The notes under the pieces are model-generated. The model saw nothing but the letters and a program-made list of their open reading frames with translations. It ran no database searches and was not told the origin of the DNA. Positions 51,044 through 56,900 of a stretch of 56,900 bases of DNA are shown piece after piece. Made by a program: the position numbers and the translations under genes. Source of the DNA: Streptomyces californicus (GTDB lineage: Bacteria; Actinomycetota; Actinomycetes; Streptomycetales; Streptomycetaceae). Every line of letters starts with the position of its first letter. The first letter of the stretch is position 1. The stretch spans positions 1 through 56,900 of the forward strand of contig NZ_JNZZ01000034.1 of the NCBI RefSeq assembly GCF_000717645.1, given 5' to 3'.

Positions 51044-51754
51044 ATGACCGAGAGCGACAGCGGCACGGCCGCCACCCTGCGGATCGCCCAGAGCCCGGAA
51101 GCGGACGCACTCCTCGGCCGCAGCCCGCTGGCCGCCCTGGTCGGCATGCTCCTGGACCAGCAGGTGCCGATGGAGTGGGCGTTCACCGGCCCGTACACCC
51201 TCGCGGAGCGCATGGGCGCGGACGATCTGGACGCGGGGCGGATCGCCGCCTACGACCCGGACGCCTTCACCGGACTGTTCACCGCCAAACCGGCCCTGCA
51301 CCGCTATCCCGCCTCGATGGCCCAGCGGGTGCAGCAGCTCTGCCAGTTCCTGGTGGCGGAGTACGACGGCGACGCGAGCGCCGTGTGGCGGGACGCCGCG
51401 ACCGGCGGGGAGCTGTTGAAGCGCCTCAACGCGCTCCCCGGCTTCGGCAAGCAGAAGGCGCAGATCTTCCTGGCGCTGCTCGGCAAGCGGTTCGGCGTAC
51501 GGCCCAAGGGCTGGCGGGAGGCGGCGGGCCCGTACGGGGAGGCCGGATCGCATCGGTCGGTCGCCGACATCACCGGACCGGAGTCGCTCGCCGAGGTACG
51601 GGCCTACAAACAGGAGGCCAAGGCGGCGGCCAAGGCCGCGGCGAAGAAGACAACGAAGACAACAAAGACGGCGAAGACAACGAAGACGACGGCGAAGAAG
51701 ACGACGACAACGCGGGCAGCGGGGAAGAGCGGCGGCACCACGTCCGAAAAGTGA
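51044..51754 (+). CDS. HhH-GPD DNA glycosylase with histone-like Lys/Ala/Thr tail
   Basis: 236 residues. The helix-hairpin-helix LNALPGFGKQKAQIFLALLG (about residues 121-140) and preceding MLLDQQVPMEWAFTGP match the HhH-GPD base excision repair family; the downstream SVADIT aspartate is a candidate catalytic residue. The last ~50 residues are a Lys/Ala/Thr tail (KAAAKAAAKKTTKTTKTAKT) like bacterial histone-H1-type tails, probably for DNA binding. Starts at ATG 51044; ATG codons at 51032 and GTG 51023 are in frame. Divergent from the DUF4157 gene; no CIS link. Confidence 0.85.
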   Translation: MTESDSGTAATLRIAQSPEADALLGRSPLAALVGMLLDQQVPMEWAFTGPYTLAERMGADDLDAGRIAAYDPDAFTGLFTAKPALHRYPASMAQRVQQLCQFLVAEYDGDASAVWRDAATGGELLKRLNALPGFGKQKAQIFLALLGKRFGVRPKGWREAAGPYGEAGSHRSVADITGPESLAEVRAYKQEAKAAAKAAAKKTTKTTKTAKTTKTTAKKTTTTRAAGKSGGTTSEK

Positions 51755-51964
51755 CGTGGACATGGTCCGAATCAGGACGACACCCCCGCCTCACCGTCGA
51801 GAACCGGCCACACCTGTTCCCAGGCGTGACGCCACTCGCTAGCTTTCGCAGCACATTCGTTCAGCCGTTCAGCCGTTCCGTTCCGATCCGCCCGAGCAGC
51901 GTCCGAACACCGTCGGAGCCCCGGGCGGACCGGGGCGCCGGCCGTTCCGACCGGAAGGACTCCT

Positions 51965-53521
51965 GTGCACGCCATACGTCGCAGAGCCATGGCTGTCGTG
52001 GCCGCCACCGCACTGGCCACGCCGCTCCTGCTGGCAGCGTCCCCGCACCCCGGGCGCCCCGCCCCGCACGACCCCGGCAAGGAAGCGGCCAAGCTGTCGC
52101 GGGAGCTGGTGAGGAACGCGTCGGCCCGTGACGCCTACCGTCACCTCCAGCAGTTCCAGGCGATCGCGGACTCCACCGACGGCCACCGCGCCGCCGGATC
52201 GCTCGGTCACGACGCCTCGGCCGCGTACGTCTACCGCCAGCTCCAGCGGGCCGGCTACAAGGTCTCGTACGAGAACTTCCGCTTCACCTACACCGAGACG
52301 CTGGCCGAAAAGCTCGCCGTGGTGACGCCGACGCCCCGCGACGTGACGATCAAGGCCATGACGTACACGCCGTCGACGCGGAAGGGCGGCGTGACGGCGC
52401 CGCTCGTCGCGGTGCCCGCCGACGCCACGACCGGCTGCGAGGCGTCCGACTACGCCGCCGCGGACTTCACCGGGAAGATCGCGCTGATCAAGCGCGGCGG
52501 CTGCTCCTTCGCCGAGAAGCAGGCGGCCGCCGGTGCGGCGGGCGCGGCCGGTGCGGTCATCTACAACAACGTGGAGGGCGTGCTGTCCGGCACGCTCGGC
52601 GAGGTCGCCGCCGGGAAGGTCCCGACCGGCGGTCTCACCCAGGAGGAGGGCGAGAAGCTCGTCCGGGACCTCGCGGCCGGCGAGGTCACCGTCTCCTTCG
52701 AGATCCGCGAGCTCCAGGAGGACCGCCCCACCCGCAACGTCATCGCGGAGACCCCCGGCGGCGCCCCGGCGCGGACCGTGATGCTCGGCGCGCACCTCGA
52801 CTCGGTGACCGAGGGCCCCGGCATCAACGACAACGGCTCGGGCTCGGCCGGTCTGCTCGACGTCGCCCTGAAGCTGGCGCAGTCGAAGAGCAAGCCCGCC
52901 AACAAGGTCCGGTTCGCCTGGTGGTCGGCCGAGGAGAACGGTCTGATCGGCTCGGAGAAGTACGTCGCGGCGCTCTCCGAGAAGCAGCGCGAGCAGATCG
53001 CGCTCTACCTGAACTTCGACATGATCGCCTCCCCCAACGGCGTGCAGTTCGTCTTCGACGGCGACAACTCCGACGGCGTCGGCGAGGGCCCGGGACCGGA
53101 GGGCTCGGCCCAACTGGAGCGGGACATCAACGCGTTCCTGGACGGCAAGGGCAAGCCCCACGAGGGCACGGACTTCACCGGCCGCTCGGACTACGGCCCG
53201 TTCATCGAGGTCGGCATCCCCTCCGGCGGTACGGACACCGGGGCCGAGGGCATCAAGACGGCGGCCCAGGCGAAGGTGTTCGGCGGCGAGGCGGGGATCG
53301 CGTACGACCCCTGCTACCACGCGGCCTGCGACGACCTGGACAACATCGACATGCGCCACTTCGACACCAACATCGACGTGATCGCCAACGCCGTCGGAAC
53401 GTACGCCCACGACCTGCGCTCCCTGACCCGCCCGGTCGACCCCGACAACGGCTCGGGCGCCCCCGGCAGCGGCGGCAGCGGCGGCGGTCTGCGCGAGGGC
53501 CACGGACGCGACACGGAGTAG
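51965..53521 (+). CDS. Secreted M28 family aminopeptidase with PA domain
   Basis: 518 residues starting with GTG, with a clear signal peptide (about 1-26, MAVVAATALATPLLLAA core). A protease-associated domain lies around 130-240 (DFTGKIALIKRGGCSFAEKQ). The M28 catalytic domain follows with zinc ligands in GAHLDSV, GINDNGSG, AEENG, NFDM and CYHAACD, i.e. the full H-D-E-D-H set. A Gly/Ser-rich C-terminal tail ends it. Matches Streptomyces extracellular leucyl aminopeptidases. Monocistronic by spacing. Confidence 0.94.
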   Translation: MHAIRRRAMAVVAATALATPLLLAASPHPGRPAPHDPGKEAAKLSRELVRNASARDAYRHLQQFQAIADSTDGHRAAGSLGHDASAAYVYRQLQRAGYKVSYENFRFTYTETLAEKLAVVTPTPRDVTIKAMTYTPSTRKGGVTAPLVAVPADATTGCEASDYAAADFTGKIALIKRGGCSFAEKQAAAGAAGAAGAVIYNNVEGVLSGTLGEVAAGKVPTGGLTQEEGEKLVRDLAAGEVTVSFEIRELQEDRPTRNVIAETPGGAPARTVMLGAHLDSVTEGPGINDNGSGSAGLLDVALKLAQSKSKPANKVRFAWWSAEENGLIGSEKYVAALSEKQREQIALYLNFDMIASPNGVQFVFDGDNSDGVGEGPGPEGSAQLERDINAFLDGKGKPHEGTDFTGRSDYGPFIEVGIPSGGTDTGAEGIKTAAQAKVFGGEAGIAYDPCYHAACDDLDNIDMRHFDTNIDVIANAVGTYAHDLRSLTRPVDPDNGSGAPGSGGSGGGLREGHGRDTE

Positions 53522-53796
53522 CGGCTTCCGCCTCCTCGCACCCCACGGCACGGCCCCGGACGCGGCCACCCGGTACGTCCCGGGACCGCGCCCGGCCGCA
53601 TCCCACGGCCCCTGCCCGGGCGGGCGGCACCACCACCCGCCCGGGCAGAACACCTCCGCCGCCACAGCGGGCCGGGGCGCCAGAACACCCCCGCCGCCTC
53701 GGCCCGCTGCCGCTATCCCGCCCTATCCGGCGCTATACGGCCTTTGCACCTGCGGTGTGGCGAGTTCCCTGGCTGCGCCCGGTGGTCCTTGCCCGG

Positions 53797-53802
53797 TAGG
53801 CT
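53797..53802 (+). promoter_or_regulatory. Candidate -10 box (TAGGCT) for leaderless gene
   Basis: TAGGCT ends six bases before the GTG at 53809, consistent with transcription starting at the start codon. No Shine-Dalgarno sequence and no clear -35 box. Confidence 0.35.
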
Positions 53803-53808
53803 TTCCGT

Positions 53809-54105
53809 GTGATCTTCAAGCGCATCGGAAATGGGAAGCCATACCCCGACCACGGCCGTGAAAGCACCCGGCAGTGGGCGGACGTCGCGCCGCGTCCGGT
53901 TCGCCTGGACCAGCTCGTGACCACCAAGGGCCAGCTCGACCTGGAGACCCTCCTCGCCGAGGACTCCACGTTCTACGGCGACCTGTTCGCGCACGTCGTG
54001 AAGTGGCAGGGCGACCTCTACCTGGAGGACGGGCTGCACCGGGCCGTCCGCGCCGCGCTCCAGCAGCGCCAGGTGCTGCACGCCCGCGTCCTCGACCTGG
54101 GCTGA
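53809..54105 (+). CDS. Small conserved actinobacterial protein (VapB-antitoxin-like annotation)
   Basis: 98 residues starting MIFKRIGNGKPYPDHGRES from a GTG without a ribosome site. Conserved pattern PVRLDQLVTTKGQLDLETLL and YLEDGLHRAVRAALQQRQVL. Homologues in Streptomyces are commonly labelled type II antitoxin VapB family, but no VapC-like PIN gene is adjacent here, so an antitoxin role is doubtful. It precedes the LytR_C gene, as in other Streptomyces. Confidence 0.85.
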   Translation: MIFKRIGNGKPYPDHGRESTRQWADVAPRPVRLDQLVTTKGQLDLETLLAEDSTFYGDLFAHVVKWQGDLYLEDGLHRAVRAALQQRQVLHARVLDLG

Positions 54106-54271
54106 CCCTCCCACCAGGCCCCGCTACCGCTACCGCCGCCCGGCCGACCAGCGGAGCACCAGGGCACCGGGGCATCGGAGCACCGCGGACGAATTCGGGC
54201 CTTTCGGGTGCTTTCCCACTCATCCGGGTGCCATACGTTGATCATTTAGTACGCATCATGACCAGCGGCAC

Positions 54272-54277
54272 TACGCT
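54272..54277 (+). promoter_or_regulatory. Candidate -10 box (TACGCT) for LytR_C gene
   Basis: TACGCT ends six bases before the ATG at 54284, again leaderless spacing. The upstream AT-rich TTGATCATTTAGTACG may contain regulatory sequence; no properly spaced -35 is clear. Confidence 0.35.
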
Positions 54278-54283
54278 ACTTCC

Positions 54284-54910
54284 ATGAGCATGCTCACTCC
54301 CCCCGGCATGGGCGGAAAGTACCGCATCACGGGTGACGCCTACCCCCGGATGCGCCGCCCCCGGAAGCGCCGCAGGCTGGTCCTCGCGGGCGTCGGCGCC
54401 GTCGTCGCCCTCGGCCTGGCCGGCTGGGGCACTCTGCAGCTCATCGACGTCTTCACCGGCGGCGACAAGAGCGCCGCCGCGGCCGGCCACAAACGGGCGT
54501 GCCCCACCGTGAAGCCCGCGGTGGCCCCCGCCAAGGCGCTGCCGAAGCCGGCCGCCGTCAAGGTCAACGTCTACAACGCCACGACCCGCAGCGGACTGGC
54601 CAAGGACGCCGCCGAGGAGCTCAAGAAGCGGGGCTTCGCCATCGGCGAGGTGGGGAACGCCTCGAAGGAGTACGACAAGAAGGTCCCGGGCACGGGCGTC
54701 CTGCTCGGCGCACCGGCCGCGAAGAACGGCGGCTTCACGGTGCTCGGCACCCAGCTCGCGGGCGCGGTGGAGAAGACCGACGCGAGGAAGACGGGCGAGA
54801 TCGACCTGATCCTCGGGACGAAGTTCAAGGCGTTCAGCACCCCGCAGGAGGCCACGGCGGCGATGACGGCCCTCACGAAGCCGGCCCCCGCCCCGTCCCC
54901 CTCCTGCTGA
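54284..54910 (+). CDS. LytR C-terminal domain (LytR_C) membrane protein
   Basis: 208 residues. A basic cytoplasmic N-terminus (RMRRPRKRRRLVL) leads into one TM helix (about 31-52) and an extracytoplasmic LytR_C domain (about 95-190: VKVNVYNATTRSGLAKDAAE, LKKRGFAIGEVGNASKEY, VLLGAPAAKNGGF). It lacks the LytR-CpsA-Psr catalytic domain. Ends in PAPAPSPSC. Cell-envelope function is expected; the precise role is unknown. A strong hairpin separates it from the convergent upp. Confidence 0.9.
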   Translation: MSMLTPPGMGGKYRITGDAYPRMRRPRKRRRLVLAGVGAVVALGLAGWGTLQLIDVFTGGDKSAAAAGHKRACPTVKPAVAPAKALPKPAAVKVNVYNATTRSGLAKDAAEELKKRGFAIGEVGNASKEYDKKVPGTGVLLGAPAAKNGGFTVLGTQLAGAVEKTDARKTGEIDLILGTKFKAFSTPQEATAAMTALTKPAPAPSPSC

Positions 54911-54966
54911 CACCCTCCCCGGCGCCCGTAGACGTACCGGGTCGCCGCACGAGGCAGGGCCCCGCA

Positions 54967-55024
54967 CGACGACGTCCCGCCGCCCACCGCACGAGACCGC
55001 GCGGTGGGCGGCGGGACGTCGTCG
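54967..55024. terminator. Bidirectional terminator, 24-bp perfect stem
   Basis: CGACGACGTCCCGCCGCCCA plus CCGC (54967-54990) pairs perfectly with 55001-55024 around a 10-base loop. It lies between the convergent LytR_C and upp genes, 16 bp from the upp stop. Confidence 0.88.
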
Positions 55025-55039
55025 TCGCCGGGGTCGGCC

Positions 55040-55675
55040 CTATTCGGCCGTGCCGTACATCCGGTCGCCCGCGTCGCCGAGGCCCGGCACGATGTAGCCG
55101 TGCTCGTTGAGCCGCTCGTCGACGGAGGCGGTGACGACGGTGACCGGGGTCCCGGCCAGCTCGCGCTCCATCACCTCGACGCCCTCGGGCGCGGCGAGGA
55201 GGACGACGGCGGTGACATCGTCGGCGCCGCGCTTGATCAGCTCCTGGATGGCCGCGACGAGCGTGCCGCCGGTGGCCAGCATCGGGTCGAGCACGTAGAC
55301 CTGGCGGCCGGAGAGGTCCTCGGGCATCCGGGTCGCGTACGTCTCCGCCTGCAGCGTCTCCTCGTTGCGGATCATGCCGAGGAAGCCCACTTCGGCGGTG
55401 GGCAGCAGCCGCACCATGCCGTCCAGCATGCCCAGGCCGGCCCGCAGGATCGGAACGACCAGCGGCCGGGGGTGCGAGAGCTTCACCCCGGTCGTGGACG
55501 TCACCGGAGTCTCGATGTCGACCTGCTCGGTGCGCACGTCCCTGGTGGCCTCGTACGCGAGCAGGGTGACCAGCTCGTCGGCGAGCCGCCGGAAAGTCGG
55601 GGAGTCGGTGCGCTTGTCGCGCAGCGTGGTGAGTTTGTGCGCCACCAGCGGGTGGTCGACAACGTGGATCCGCAT
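55040..55675 (-). CDS. upp: Uracil phosphoribosyltransferase
   Basis: 211 residues. Converts uracil and PRPP to UMP in pyrimidine salvage. The PRPP-binding motif [11 protein letters not shown] (about residues 123-133), the N-terminal [16 protein letters not shown] and the uracil-binding [18 protein letters not shown] at the C-terminus are intact. Length and motifs match upp throughout. ATG at 55675 with no ribosome site, following a TACTGT box at leaderless spacing. Confidence 0.97.
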   Translation of the reverse strand: MRIHVVDHPLVAHKLTTLRDKRTDSPTFRRLADELVTLLAYEATRDVRTEQVDIETPVTSTTGVKLSHPRPLVVPILRAGLGMLDGMVRLLPTAEVGFLGMIRNEETLQAETYATRMPEDLSGRQVYVLDPMLATGGTLVAAIQELIKRGADDVTAVVLLAAPEGVEVMERELAGTPVTVVTASVDERLNEHGYIVPGLGDAGDRMYGTAE

Positions 55676-55681
55676 ACGTCA

Positions 55682-55687
55682 ACAGTA
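55682..55687 (-). promoter_or_regulatory. Candidate -10 box (TACTGT) for upp
   Basis: On the minus strand TACTGT ends six bases before the upp ATG, consistent with a leaderless transcript. No obvious -35. Confidence 0.35.
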
Positions 55688-55777
55688 ACCGCGCCGCCCG
55701 GCACTCTGCGCTGGCATCAACCACCTGTTCGGGGGGAAGGTGGGGGCATACGGACCCAGTACTGGGGTGGTGTGTCG

Positions 55778-56056
55778 ATGGCTGACGGGGAACTGCGCCG
55801 AAACCCGGCCCCGCGCGCGCCGCGCAAGGAGCGCGACGCCGAGGGCGCGGCGGCTGCGACGAGCACGGCCGGCGTGCCGGACGCGGCGCGCGGCGACGAG
55901 GACGCGCAGGAGAGTGACGCGGCCCGCCGACGGCGACGCGCCCAGTTCCTCCGCGAGCTCCACGAGGCCAAACAGCTCCGCGACCGCGTACAGCCGCGCC
56001 GGGCCCGCGCCGCGCGGATGCGGCAACAGATGCGGATGCGCACGTTCCGCTGGTGA
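55778..56056 (+). CDS. Conserved basic hypothetical protein (92 residues)
   Basis: Starts MADGELRRNPAPRAPRKERD at 55778 (a GTG two codons upstream is an alternative). An Ala/Asp/Glu-rich middle leads to a basic C-terminal helix (ARRRRRAQFLRELHEAKQLR) and an Arg/Met-rich end (RMRQQMRMRTFRW). Nucleic-acid binding is plausible from charge alone. Found in this position near upp in Streptomyces; function unknown. Divergent from upp with about 100 bp between. Confidence 0.72.
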   Translation: MADGELRRNPAPRAPRKERDAEGAAAATSTAGVPDAARGDEDAQESDAARRRRRAQFLRELHEAKQLRDRVQPRRARAARMRQQMRMRTFRW

Positions 56057-56274
56057 AATCCGGTGCGTACCACCGGCGCACTCCCCCGCTGACCGGCGCA
56101 TAAGGCCCGCTCAGCGGCGCGTCAGGGCGACGTCCGACCGGGCACTCCTGGAACTGATGGCCGACGCAACGGCCGAAGAGGTCTCGCGCGGCGCTTGTTT
56201 CTGCCACGATGCCGATTGGGCGGGGCCCAGGACGGACGGATCACCGTTCGCCCTCCCGCCGGACCGATTCGCCT

Positions 56275-56847
56275 ATGACCAGTGGGAGAGTCACGGTGTA
56301 CTTCGCCGCACTGCTCGCGCGCACCGAAGACGGGTGGGAAGCGAGCGATACAGAGCTCGACGATGTGGAAACCCTGTCCGATCTGACGGACCTGGCCCGG
56401 GATGCCTCGGTGGACGAGGACACGGTCCTGGTCTACATCGAGCAGGAGGACGCCTGGTTCGGCGTCGTCCGCGTGGACGGTGAGGAGGACCCCCGGATCT
56501 ACGTGTCGGATGCGTCCGCCGCCGCCCGCTCCTCGTACGGGGAGATCCTGCTCACCGACGAAATGCTCGGCCGCGAACCCGGGGCCGAGGACGAGATCGC
56601 CGCCCTGGAGGAGCTCGTCGGCCTCGACGGCACGGAGGACGGCGAACCGCACCGTTCCGCCGCCGCCCCGGCCGACCAGGACGACTCCACCGACCCGGAC
56701 GCGGTACCGGCGGGGCCGATCGGGGAGCTGGGGCTCCTCGCCGACCTCGGGATGTCCGAGAAGGAGCTGCTGACCCTGCAGACCGACGCCCTCGCGGAGA
56801 TCGCGGAGGCCGTGGGGGCGGCGGAGGTCCTGGAGTCGGTCCGCTGA
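56275..56847 (+). CDS. tRNA adenosine deaminase-associated protein
   Basis: 190 residues from the ATG at 56275; a later GTG (VTVYFAALLART) is a possible start. The N-terminal VYFAALLARTEDGWEASDTE, with acidic repeats DDVETLSDLTDLARDASVDE, matches the family that precedes the tadA-type deaminase gene in actinobacteria. Highly acidic overall. The deaminase gene itself would lie just beyond the window. Role in deaminase function is presumed from genomic association only. Confidence 0.88.
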   Translation: MTSGRVTVYFAALLARTEDGWEASDTELDDVETLSDLTDLARDASVDEDTVLVYIEQEDAWFGVVRVDGEEDPRIYVSDASAAARSSYGEILLTDEMLGREPGAEDEIAALEELVGLDGTEDGEPHRSAAAPADQDDSTDPDAVPAGPIGELGLLADLGMSEKELLTLQTDALAEIAEAVGAAEVLESVR

Positions 56848-56900
56848 CCCGGGCCCACCCACGCCCCCAGGCCCCCACCAGCCACTCCACCCCTCACCCT

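Noticed and set aside
53809..54910. Toxin-antitoxin module made of the VapB-like gene and its neighbour
   Set aside because: The next gene is a LytR_C membrane protein, not a PIN-domain toxin, so no toxin partner is visible.
1..56900. Prophage origin for the tail-like cluster
   Set aside because: Sheath, tube, LysM hub, VgrG, PAAR, DUF4255 and AAA+ ATPase are present, but there is no capsid, portal, terminase, integrase or lysis gene, which is the signature of a CIS rather than a phage.

Overview
The window is high-GC actinobacterial DNA with strong third-position GC bias, GTG starts and many 1-4 base stop/start overlaps. Gene content points to Streptomyces or a very close relative: a CobIJ fusion, an ECF42-type sigma factor beside a DGPF protein, a Streptomyces-type contractile injection system, and a LytR_C / uracil phosphoribosyltransferase / tRNA-deaminase-associated block. 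No rRNA, tRNA, CRISPR array or insertion sequence was found.

Layout. (1) 1-11.3 kb and 18.1-21.4 kb hold corrin-ring genes: cobN behind a cobalamin riboswitch, divergent cobG, cobH-cobIJ, convergent cobK, cbiD, then (19.3-21.4 kb) cobL-cobM followed by a PLP-dependent lyase-like gene. The set mixes an oxygen-route gene (cobG) with the anaerobic-type C1 methyltransferase CbiD. (2) 11.5-17.8 kb is an accessory island inserted between the two cob blocks. It has an NHL-propeller/ricin-lectin protein, a small acidic protein, a putative aerolysin-like beta-pore protein, a small lectin-like protein and a ricin/FG-GAP protein. None shows a signal peptide. A fragment of an isoaspartyl methyltransferase gene marks the right edge. 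(3) 21.6-23.5 kb is a DGPF protein and an ECF42-type sigma factor separated by a strong hairpin.

(4) 23.6-50.8 kb is a complete contractile injection system (CIS). Transcribed leftwards are the LuxR-type regulator, a secreted vWA protein, the tail terminator (DUF4255), the AAA+ ATPase, then sheath, tube, a tail-assembly protein, a 47-residue DUF6760-like protein, a QR-motif protein, second tube, LysM hub, VgrG spike, PAAR tip, gp25, baseplate J, tail protein I, and a zinc-ribbon/membrane/discoidin protein resembling the CisA membrane factor of Streptomyces. In the gap between ATPase and sheath, on the opposite strand, sits a 1377-residue putative cargo. Its last ~550 residues are encoded by lower-GC DNA, and it is coupled to a leucine-rich-repeat protein that may be its immunity partner. 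A DUF4157 protein and a membrane-anchored COG1470-like protein close the right end. The cargo candidate, the DUF4157 protein and the QR-rich protein share short Leu/Val-x-Gln-Arg motifs, suggesting a common docking signal.

(5) 51.0-56.9 kb returns to ordinary chromosome: a HhH DNA glycosylase with a histone-like tail, a secreted M28 peptidase, a small VapB-like protein, a LytR_C protein, upp, a basic hypothetical protein and the TadA-associated protein.

The most interesting prospect is that the CIS carries a polymorphic toxin/immunity module recognised through QR motifs. A second, linked possibility is that the leaderless lectin and pore-former island nearby supplies proteins released by CIS-triggered lysis. 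Both are inferences; the gene identifications under them vary in strength and are scored individually.
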